Shown: positions 1 to 6,651 of the stretch, piece by piece
Numbering within the stretch: the first letter of the stretch is position 1
How the letters are laid out: the number at the start of each line of letters is the position of its first letter
The notes under the pieces: generated by a model
The model's database searches: none
What the model was told of the DNA's origin: nothing
The model's input: only the letters and a program-made list of their open reading frames with translations
DNA from: a virus
Direction: 5' to 3' (one strand)
IMG/VR virus record: IMGVR_UViG_3300033064_003625
Coordinates: 1-23,944 of that record
DNA: 23,944 bases
Made by a program: the position numbers and the translations under genes

Positions 1-361
1 CATTCAGCGTCTTCATTTCGTCGCGGCAGTCGATGGTGACCATCCGCTTTTTCTTCATCGACGGATCAGCCTTGATGTTATCGATCTTGCCGGCGAACAA
101 ATTGTAAGTCGATCCGGAATGCGTTGCTTCAATCTTGACTTGCTTGCCGGGGATGAGAAACCCGTTCAACGCTGAGGCGGAATTTGATGGGCTATACTTT
201 CCATCGAAGTTGTCAAGAGTGATTTTACCGGCACCGGTCTTGAATTTATCAAACAGGCCCGCTGCCTGATTGGTGGTCTGAAATGCACGCACATCCTCGC
301 CCAGCTCAGTGAAAGAGCCGGTCTGCCATTCGATCAGAACATTGTAGGACGGGACAGCCAT
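1..361 (-). CDS. Distal tail / minor tail protein, N-terminal part (runs off left edge)
   Basis: Reading the minus strand from an ATG at 361 gives an open frame of 120 codons that leaves the window. It starts MAVPSYNVLIEWQTGSF and contains a segment around residues 42-62 (KITLDNFDGKYSPSNSAS) and then FLIPGKQVKIEAT and YNLFAGKIDNI. This pattern (V-x-I-E-W, ITLDN-x-DG-x-YSP, PG-x-x-V-x-I, LF-x-G-x-I) is typical of phage minor tail proteins encoded just after the tape measure and thought to sit at the tail tip. The ATG overlaps the tape measure stop by one base (TAATG), so translation is probably coupled. The C-terminal part is not visible, so the exact family and length cannot be given. Confidence 0.75.
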   Translation of the reverse strand, partial: MAVPSYNVLIEWQTGSFTELGEDVRAFQTTNQAAGLFDKFKTGAGKITLDNFDGKYSPSNSASALNGFLIPGKQVKIEATHSGSTYNLFAGKIDNIKADPSMKKKRMVTIDCRDEMKTLN

Positions 362-3300
362 TAGGCGATGCCTCGGAAGCTCATGTTGTCCATGCGCTCG
401 ACAATCTTACGCGCCAGATCGTCGGCAGTGATATCGTCAAAGACCGCGTCGCCCTCGACAATCACATTGACGCCACCGCCACGACCGCCGCCAGAGGCCA
501 GCGGGCGACCAGTGATATGCTCGGGTCCATTCTCCGCCACACTCAAAAGCGTGGGCTGGGTGAAGACCCTGTCTCCGCCTGTCTCCATCGAGGCAAAGGC
601 AGAGTTTGCATCTTCAATAAGTTTCAATGAAGCTGGCCCCATGAAATTTCCGAAGCTGCCCAACCTTCCTGTTGATGGTGGGATCCGACGCTCGATCTGA
701 TCTGCATGGCCAGCAACATCAGCTTCTGACATCAGCTCGCCATTGCCATGGTTGCCAAACTTGTTTGCAAGGGCCAAGCCAAACATGGCGATCGCTCCGA
801 TGCCGCCCATCCCAATCAATGGGCCAATGAAACCTAGCTGCTGCTCTGCGTTCATGGCGATTGCACTTTGATCACCGGTCGCTGCGGCGATTGCATTTAT
901 CTGTGCATCAGTCAAGCCCTGCACGCCCGTTTGGCCTTGACCAATTCCGATCTTTGCCAACATAGTTTGGACTATCGAGTTAACACCTTGCCCGATGAAA
1001 CTTCCCGATGTTGACGGGACCATCATTTCGGCAAGGCTGTGAAAGCCAATGCCGGTCGGAGATGCCGCCGGATCAATAAGTTCATTGAGCGCCAGCCCTA
1101 GCGTTCCGATGTCATTGGCGACGCCCCCCGAGTTACCTATTGATCCCGGCCCGGAAACTTGTGGCCCGCTGCCGGTGTCGCCGATGCCTTCTGTATTAGC
1201 GGCGACACCACCGCCCTCAGCAAAGCTGGGGATCATACCTTGGTTCATTAGTGAAAGGCGTGCTGGCCCTAACTTCTTTGCAGCAGCAGCATTGATAACG
1301 TATTCACCACTACTGACCATCGCCAGAATGTTATCATCCTTTGGCCCACCCGGTCCAGTGACTGGTCCACCGCCGGCAAAGAAGCCGCCAATCCAAGTTA
1401 CGATGCCGCCAACTAAGCTGCCAATGATTCCGCCTCCACCAGCGGCGCTACCACCACCGAAAGCTCCAGCGATACCAGAGATCAGATCCTTGGCTACGAG
1501 GCGAGCAAGCTCAACCTTTACGACATCGACGAAATCTGCAAAATCTAGTTTACCAGTCAGGAAGAATTGCGTTAAGGCATCTTCAAGACCCAGCAGCACC
1601 CGGCCCATTGAGGCTTCGGTCTGCTTGGCGACATCACGAATGTCATCGAGATAAGATGTGGTTGCCTTGCCAATGCCTTCCCAAGCTGGGCCGAGCCGCT
1701 CGATGCCCTGCGTGACACCAGCAACACCCTCCATCGATTTCTTTGAAGCCGCAGTGAAGCGTTCCATAGCTGCAACTGAATCATCGATTGGATCTGTCGG
1801 GATGCCTTCCCAAATATCAATCATGGATACAGAAGCGACTTCGGCAGAGCGAATTTGAGCCTGCAGAGCTTCGAAGGCTGGCGTGACACCATCAACCAGC
1901 GCGTCGCCAATAGTGTTTCCGAACTCGACTCCGGTGGCGATTAAATCTTCAACCCCGCTCGTCGCGTCATCAACCGCTCTGTCCATTGCCTCAAGAGCTT
2001 CGACGTTCGCTTCACCTGTGGCCTTCGCCGCATCTTCCCACTCTTTGAAATTGGCAATGGCTCGCTCTTTGATGGACTTCTCAACATCTTTCAGAGCATT
2101 GTCTATGAAGTCTGGCAGCTTTCCGAATGTGCCAAGGAAGGCCCGAAAATTCTTGACCATGATAGCAAGGCCATTGAGAAATAGTCCTTGGAACTTATCC
2201 CAGAACCTTCCCAAATTCAAAGTCACAGCCGTCCATATTTTTCCCATCTCATCCCAGTTGCGCGCAACAACGACTGCCGCCAACCCGACTGCAACCACCG
2301 CTGCAATTATGAGGCCGATGGGGCTGATGACTAGGCCGATTGCTTTAACCAGAAGGACGAATGATCCGATCAGGATCTTGATCGCCTTAGTACCAAGCAA
2401 CAAGAATGTGGAAACCAAGCTGCCAGCTATACCAAGCAACATACCAAAAGCTTTTGTCAACAGCCCTGCCACGATGAGCAGTGGTCCGATGCCGGCGACA
2501 ACCCCGGCCGCAATTGTGCCAAGCCTCAGCAGATAAGGATTCATGGCAGCGATCTCTCGCGTGAATGCCGCAGCATCTTTGGCGAGTGTCGTGAACAAAT
2601 CGAGGAAGCCCGTATCGCCAATGGCCAAGGCGAGTTCGCTAAGGGCACTGGTCAGCTCTTTGATGGCACCGTTAAAACCTTCCATCTGGATCTTGGCAAT
2701 GCGCGCAGCGGTGCCGCCAGAATTTTCCAGCTTCTTGGTGAATGCTTCCAGAGCGTCCGAGCCTTGTGACAGCAGAACTTCCATACCCGGCCCGGCCCGA
2801 GCGGCAAAGATTTTCAGGATCTCAGCTGTATTGGCCCCGGCCTTTTCCATCTGTCGGATCAAATCAATGAAGCCAACGAATTGGCCACTTGAAGTCATGG
2901 CATTGATGCCAAGCTCTTTGAGCAAGGCGGCTGACTCATCGGCCGGATCAGCCAAGCGGATAAGCACGTTACGCAGCGTGGTGCCCGCCAAGCTACCCTG
3001 AAGACCAGCATTACCCAGCAGGCCAACAGCAGCCGCTGTCTCTTCCATGCTGACCTTGAAGCCGCTAGCTACCGGGGCCACCATCTTCATGGCCTCAGCC
3101 AGTTGGTTGAGATCGGTGTTAGAGTTGGTGAAAGTCGCCGTCAGGACATCGACCGCATGCCCCATGTCATCAGTTTCAAGCCGGAAGCCCTTCATGATGT
3201 TGGTCGTGATGTCAGCAGCTCGGCCCATATCAATCTGAGCAGCGGCCGCAATGTTCAGGGTATGGGGAAGTGATCCCATGATGTCGTTGGCGTTAAGACC

Positions 3301-3657
3301 AGCCTGCGCCATAAAGCCCATAGCATCAGCGGCCTGAGAAGCGGAGAACTGGGTGGTGGCACCAAGCTCCCGTGCCTGCTTCTCCATCTTAATCATCTGC
3401 TCGCCAGTGGCAGCAGTCAAAGCTCGGACGCGGTTCATCCCAGCCTCAAAGTCACCTGCAACCTTCAAGACAGCGGCACCCATTGCAAGGATGGGCAAGG
3501 TGACCTTTGTGGTCATTGCCTTGCCCGCCTTGGTCATGTCGTCCCCAAATTTAGTTACGCTCTTGGAGAGCTTACCAATGCCTTTGTCGAGATTGGCGAT
3601 GCCAGTCTCAACTTGCTTGATGCCAACTAGGCTGGTCGTGAGTTTAACGTCAGTCAC
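361..3657 (-). CDS. Tail tape measure protein
   Basis: A 1,098-residue protein that sets tail length and is ejected with the DNA. Residues about 80-330 match the TP901-type tape measure core (GDFEAGMNRVRALT, LGATTQFSASQAADAM, then VSMEETAAAVGLLGNAG and TTLRNVLIRL). Residues about 375-465 are a long run of strongly hydrophobic helices, the usual membrane-active part. Near the C-terminus, a glycine-rich stretch and the segment GPGGPKDDNILAMVSSGEYV are a common tape-measure signature, followed by AENGPEHITGRPL. The start is GTG at 3657; an AAGGA-like site lies 9 bases upstream and the GTG overlaps the stop of the chaperone extension (GTGA). At about 1.5 angstroms per residue, a general rule for the family, the tail would be around 160 nm. 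Confidence 0.93.
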   Translation of the reverse strand: MTDVKLTTSLVGIKQVETGIANLDKGIGKLSKSVTKFGDDMTKAGKAMTTKVTLPILAMGAAVLKVAGDFEAGMNRVRALTAATGEQMIKMEKQARELGATTQFSASQAADAMGFMAQAGLNANDIMGSLPHTLNIAAAAQIDMGRAADITTNIMKGFRLETDDMGHAVDVLTATFTNSNTDLNQLAEAMKMVAPVASGFKVSMEETAAAVGLLGNAGLQGSLAGTTLRNVLIRLADPADESAALLKELGINAMTSSGQFVGFIDLIRQMEKAGANTAEILKIFAARAGPGMEVLLSQGSDALEAFTKKLENSGGTAARIAKIQMEGFNGAIKELTSALSELALAIGDTGFLDLFTTLAKDAAAFTREIAAMNPYLLRLGTIAAGVVAGIGPLLIVAGLLTKAFGMLLGIAGSLVSTFLLLGTKAIKILIGSFVLLVKAIGLVISPIGLIIAAVVAVGLAAVVVARNWDEMGKIWTAVTLNLGRFWDKFQGLFLNGLAIMVKNFRAFLGTFGKLPDFIDNALKDVEKSIKERAIANFKEWEDAAKATGEANVEALEAMDRAVDDATSGVEDLIATGVEFGNTIGDALVDGVTPAFEALQAQIRSAEVASVSMIDIWEGIPTDPIDDSVAAMERFTAASKKSMEGVAGVTQGIERLGPAWEGIGKATTSYLDDIRDVAKQTEASMGRVLLGLEDALTQFFLTGKLDFADFVDVVKVELARLVAKDLISGIAGAFGGGSAAGGGGIIGSLVGGIVTWIGGFFAGGGPVTGPGGPKDDNILAMVSSGEYVINAAAAKKLGPARLSLMNQGMIPSFAEGGGVAANTEGIGDTGSGPQVSGPGSIGNSGGVANDIGTLGLALNELIDPAASPTGIGFHSLAEMMVPSTSGSFIGQGVNSIVQTMLAKIGIGQGQTGVQGLTDAQINAIAAATGDQSAIAMNAEQQLGFIGPLIGMGGIGAIAMFGLALANKFGNHGNGELMSEADVAGHADQIERRIPPSTGRLGSFGNFMGPASLKLIEDANSAFASMETGGDRVFTQPTLLSVAENGPEHITGRPLASGGGRGGGVNVIVEGDAVFDDITADDLARKIVERMDNMSFRGIA

Positions 3658-3799
3658 TTGGCGTCATCCTTCATTATCAACCGCGTCAAATGATTTAGCT
3701 CGATAATTGAAAACTTCTCAATGTCCTCAGGACGCCACCCATAACGAGTGGCGAACTGATGGACAGCCGCTAGGTAGGGCGGTCGACTTCCTCGCCTCC
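3654..3799 (-). CDS. Frameshift-dependent C-terminal extension of the tail assembly chaperone
   Basis: Between the chaperone stop (3770) and the tape measure start the -1 frame stays open for 42 codons from 3782 to a TGA at 3656-3654. The product reads PPYLAAVHQFATRYGWRPED and then IEKFSIIELNHLTRLIMKDDAK, a composition and helix pattern like the second half of tail chaperones (lambda T-like). The frame has no ATG, GTG or TTG before its last few codons, so it can be expressed only by ribosomes shifting -1 within the upstream gene. The -1 frame is open back to about 3835, which limits the slip site to the last 20 or so codons of the chaperone. Candidate sites are GGGAGGC (3800-3794) and CCCT near the stop; neither is a canonical X-XXY-YYZ heptamer. 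Confidence 0.6.
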
Positions 3800-4066
3800 C
3801 ATTGCCTCGGTAAAGAACTTCGTGAGTGCCGGCAGCTCATTGAGAGGCAGCGCCTCAACATGCTCGTCGACGATAGGATCTTCACCTTCCTTCAGCGATT
3901 TGTTGGCGACATGAAGGAGGAGCCCGATGATGCCATCAGCACCGGCCAAATTCAAATCGCCTTTGTCGGTCAGGAGCCCGGTCTTGCCGAGCTGACGGAG
4001 GTCGCCCAGCGTCAACGGGAATGCACCGCTGAGATCGACCTCACGTTCGCCAAGAGTAAGTTTCAT
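3770..4066 (-). CDS. Tail assembly chaperone (lambda G-like position)
   Basis: A 98-residue acidic protein between the tail tube and tape measure genes, the position of the tail assembly chaperone that coats the tape measure during tail assembly. It begins MKLTLGEREVDLSGAFPLTL, a form often seen in small chaperones of this kind. An AGAAAGGTAGAA leader ends 4 bases before the ATG and supplies an AAGG ribosome site; the same leader occurs before two other minus-strand genes. A -1 frameshift near the end would give a longer product of roughly 137 residues, as in lambda G/GT. The assignment rests mainly on position, size and the frameshift arrangement rather than on a strong motif. Confidence 0.75.
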   Translation of the reverse strand: MKLTLGEREVDLSGAFPLTLGDLRQLGKTGLLTDKGDLNLAGADGIIGLLLHVANKSLKEGEDPIVDEHVEALPLNELPALTKFFTEAMGGEEVDRPT

Positions 4067-4070
4067 CTTT

Positions 4071-4082
4071 TTCTACCTTTCT
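4071..4082 (-). promoter_or_regulatory. AGAAAGKTAGAA leader, copy 1 (chaperone ribosome site)
   Basis: Minus-strand AGAAAGGTAGAA ends 4 bases before the ATG at 4066 and contains the AAGG ribosome-binding core. Two further copies lie at 9600-9611 and 20433-20444, each directly before a gene start. Confidence 0.55.
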
Positions 4083-4094
4083 GGGTTTTGGCTT

Positions 4095-5054
4095 TTAGAA
4101 GCCGCTGGTGGTGTTGGTCAGTTGGAACTCGATGGCCGCGCCAGACCCGGCATGCCACCGGGCATTGCCATCGAATGAAATCACCTGACGCCCACGATCC
4201 CCGATACCGGTGGGGAAGCTGGTGTAGATGAAGCGCGGAATATCGATCAGCAGGGAGAAAGAATCGGCCGTCGTGAAGTTGGCCAAGAAAGCCATTTCCG
4301 TTTCGGCGCGGAAGCGATCCATGTCAACGATGTCTTCGAACGCCAGCGATCCAGACAGCCGGACCAACTGCGGGCCGGTACGTCGGATTTTGGCAATCTC
4401 AGCACTGTTGTTGAGCGACGGGATGCCCTCGAGCTGATTGTCGATCGTCAGGTTGAAAGCCTCGATGGTTGCCACCGCGGCACCGCCCAAGGAAATCGAG
4501 CAGGTGTCGAAGGTGAATGGCCCCGTCGGGCTTCCGGGGAAGCTCGGAGTGGTCTTCGCAATGCTGCGCTCGCCCTTGCCGATCATCGACGCCGTCAAAC
4601 GTAAATCCTGGTTCGGCGCGGCCGACATTTGAAGCTGCGCGATTTGCAGCCCATCATATTGCTGCGACGAAGTGACATCGCGAAAGATTTCCAGCGTCAT
4701 CGGCGTAACCGGATTGTTGGCAGCATTATCCGCCGCTGCCATTGTCAGGTTGTGCGTGTGCAAGAAGCCACTCAAAACTTCTGCATTTGACTGGATACCG
4801 GTCACGCCGACCAAGAACGGCAGCATTGAAACCGGGTGGGCGGCGGCAACCACATCACCAGCAATACGATTGACACCCTGCTCATCGTCCGGCTCGCCGT
4901 ACATGCCGACAATGTTCTTGGTGTCAAAGCGATCAAAGTTTGAGGAGAGGCTTTCGCTCAGCGCCTCAATGTAATCAGTTGCGGCAACAGCAGTGCCCCA
5001 AGCTGTTTCTTTGGCGAGACCAATGTGCCCGCCGAACCCATATCCTGATGCCAT
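4095..5054 (-). CDS. Major tail tube protein
   Basis: A 319-residue protein that should polymerise into the tail tube. The N-terminus (GHIGLAKETAWGTAVAATDY, followed by IEALSESL and a FDRFDTKNI segment) is the usual opening of siphovirus tail tube proteins, in which G-x-x-KE-x-x-WGT is followed by a region on the tube's inner face. The rest alternates short beta strands, with RLSGSLAFEDIVDMDRFRAE and a C-terminal strand-rich end (EFQLTNTTSGF) typical of the fold. It sits between the tail terminator-like gene and the chaperone. A very strong ribosome site, AAGGAGG, lies 8 bases before the ATG, consistent with a highly made structural protein. The stop of the preceding small gene is part of that ribosome site region. 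Confidence 0.88.
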   Translation of the reverse strand: MASGYGFGGHIGLAKETAWGTAVAATDYIEALSESLSSNFDRFDTKNIVGMYGEPDDEQGVNRIAGDVVAAAHPVSMLPFLVGVTGIQSNAEVLSGFLHTHNLTMAAADNAANNPVTPMTLEIFRDVTSSQQYDGLQIAQLQMSAAPNQDLRLTASMIGKGERSIAKTTPSFPGSPTGPFTFDTCSISLGGAAVATIEAFNLTIDNQLEGIPSLNNSAEIAKIRRTGPQLVRLSGSLAFEDIVDMDRFRAETEMAFLANFTTADSFSLLIDIPRFIYTSFPTGIGDRGRQVISFDGNARWHAGSGAAIEFQLTNTTSGF

Positions 5055-5057
5055 GAT

Positions 5058-5246
5058 CTAGTCCTCCTTCATGGGTGCAGTGGCGGGTTTCGCCGTCTGC
5101 TTTTCTTTGCTGGACTTGAAGCTCACGGCAAGTCCTTGTTTGATGAATTGTTCTCCTTGAGCTGTCGTCACATCTTTCGATTCGCCCGCATGCTTGAGGC
5201 CGATGCCATCCCCATACTTGCGCGTTTCAGTAAAAGTAATTCTCAT
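5058..5246 (-). CDS. Small conserved-type phage protein, function unknown
   Basis: A 62-residue protein starting MRITFTETRKYGDGIGLKHA. It has a compact N-terminal part of about 45 residues that looks like a small beta domain (AGESKDVTTAQGEQFIKQGLAV) and a charged, probably disordered tail rich in lysine. It has a strong AGGAGG site 5 bases before the ATG. Small genes of this form often sit just before the tail tube gene in Mu-like and lambda-like tail operons, but no function can be given from sequence. Confidence 0.7.
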   Translation of the reverse strand: MRITFTETRKYGDGIGLKHAGESKDVTTAQGEQFIKQGLAVSFKSSKEKQTAKPATAPMKED

Positions 5247-5255
5247 GATCGCCTC

Positions 5256-5699
5256 CTATGTAGCAATCGAAGTGGCATCAACCACTATTTCTATTTCACC
5301 GGCGGCATTGAAAAGCCCATCATCCCCGTTCCGAGCATTCTCAAATTCGCCGCCCATAAGCCAGCAGGATTTAACGGCCCCGCCAAATGTTCGATCTGTC
5401 ATAATGGCAGTTTCGACATTGCCAATCAGATCGTCTCGGGCTTCCATCGCGCCTTTCAAGTCAAGCATCTGAGCCATACAGACCGCAACATAGGTGATTT
5501 CATATCGAGTGCGCAGCCCGGCTGATAGGCTCTGCATCTCTTCTGGCGCATTGCGGCCAATCAAATAAATTACAACCTTGGATCCTTCAGCAAAGTCTGG
5601 CTCCTGCTCGACATCAACCGTGACGCCAACCAATGTTGCCGCCGCTCGTAGCTGGGTGGCGATGGCTTCCTCAATAGCATAATAATCGATGCGCGCCAT
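5256..5699 (-). CDS. Tail terminator-like protein
   Basis: A 147-residue protein that starts with a helix (DYYAIEEAIATQLRAA) followed by alternating strands and a central DLKGAMEARDDLIGNVETAI helix, ending GEFENARNGDDGLFNAAGEI and three strands. That order, the length and the place between the gpG-like gene and the tail tube fit the tail terminator (lambda gpU-like), which caps the finished tube and joins it to the head. The identification is by architecture and gene order, not a diagnostic motif. The ATG overlaps the upstream stop by one base (TAATG). Confidence 0.6.
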   Translation of the reverse strand: MARIDYYAIEEAIATQLRAAATLVGVTVDVEQEPDFAEGSKVVIYLIGRNAPEEMQSLSAGLRTRYEITYVAVCMAQMLDLKGAMEARDDLIGNVETAIMTDRTFGGAVKSCWLMGGEFENARNGDDGLFNAAGEIEIVVDATSIAT

Positions 5700-6145
5700 T
5701 ACCTTGCCGCCATATTGTAGACCGCTTGCAATTCTTGCTTGGCGATTATCTTGGCACGAATTCTTGAGGGCAGCATCTTACGTTTCGGCACGCCGATGCC
5801 TTCTTCATGTTGTTGGGCGTACTGGGTTTGCGTGCCAACGGTCACATGCTGCGGGCCGACGGCAAAGATATTATCGCTGCCGCCCGAAACAAATGACATT
5901 GAGAGCCGGCCAGTATCTCGAAGGATCTTGGCGCCTCGACCATGCATGCGCCGCTGCGAAAGCGTGCGCGCTGATAAGGGTTGCCAGCGAGCTCCGCCCA
6001 ACGAGCCCTCAGCCTTGAAGTTCTGGCCAATCCAATACAGATGGGCATTGCCAATCGACTGGAGGATCTGCCGGGCATTGATATGGTTGCGCATCTTACG
6101 CAGCTTGCGCTTTGCACCAGTCACGTTGATTGATACGCCGATCAT
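5699..6145 (-). CDS. Virion morphogenesis / tail completion protein (Mu gpG-like)
   Basis: A 148-residue basic protein with features of the phage virion morphogenesis family: FKAEGSLGGARWQPLSARTL (residues about 44-63), then KILRDTGRLSMSF, a VGPQHVTVGTQTQYAQQHEEG segment, and a late KRKMLPSRI. In Mu the homologue takes part in joining tail to head. The ATG overlaps the stop of the connector gene by four bases (ATGA), the tightest coupling in this tail block. Confidence 0.82.
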   Translation of the reverse strand: MIGVSINVTGAKRKLRKMRNHINARQILQSIGNAHLYWIGQNFKAEGSLGGARWQPLSARTLSQRRMHGRGAKILRDTGRLSMSFVSGGSDNIFAVGPQHVTVGTQTQYAQQHEEGIGVPKRKMLPSRIRAKIIAKQELQAVYNMAAR

Positions 6146-6648
6146 GTGACCAGCCTCGAGTAACCATTGCCGCGCTCGTCTTGCTGCGCTTCGACCTTGT
6201 CAGGATCGTGGGTCATGTCTTTGAAGTTGATACTGTCGGTAAAGGTTGGCGTGAAACCATCGGTGGTCGTCTTCAGCTGTGAAGTGGAAGTATTGGCCCC
6301 GATGACATCGCCATTCTCATCGGTCAAGAGAAGATCGCCATCGCCAATCTTGTCAGCAGTTTCGAGCGCCTCTTTAAAACGATCAGGCCACGCGCTGTCT
6401 TTCAAACGCTCGTTGGTGAATACCCGCTTCGCCAAGACTTGATAGGTGGCAAGATCCGTTGCCAGCGCCTGAAGCAGCGGGACTGTTCCAGACACCGGCA
6501 CGGAATACATCTTGACGATACGGGCATTCAATTCAGCCTCGCCATACTCGGCAAGCTCAACCGTCTGCGCAGATGTCAAAGTTGACAAAGAACCAATCTG
6601 CGGCACCATGGTATGGATGCGGTCAACGCTTGTGTATGTCAAGGCCAT
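6142..6648 (-). CDS. Head-tail connector protein (Mu gp36-like / DUF1320 type)
   Basis: A 168-residue protein whose first 90 residues form a helical bundle (TSVDRIHTMVPQIGSL, TVELAEYGEAELNARI, LLQALATDLATYQVLAKRVF) like the head-completion adaptors that bind under the portal. It is followed by a charged, likely flexible tail from about residue 100. It is the first gene of the tail-joining block, three bases after the large glycosyltransferase gene. GGGGAGT lies upstream of the ATG as a ribosome site. The family assignment follows from the helix pattern and the gpG-like gene next to it. Confidence 0.7.
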   Translation of the reverse strand: MALTYTSVDRIHTMVPQIGSLSTLTSAQTVELAEYGEAELNARIVKMYSVPVSGTVPLLQALATDLATYQVLAKRVFTNERLKDSAWPDRFKEALETADKIGDGDLLLTDENGDVIGANTSTSQLKTTTDGFTPTFTDSINFKDMTHDPDKVEAQQDERGNGYSRLVT

Positions 6649-6651
6649 CGA

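Noticed and set aside
1883-2536. Plus-strand 217-codon frame opposite the tape measure gene
   Set aside because: Low-complexity serine, alanine and proline composition, antisense to the tape measure core.
3658-3770. A separate small gene between chaperone and tape measure
   Set aside because: The open -1 frame has no start codon with a ribosome site, so a frameshift product is the better reading.
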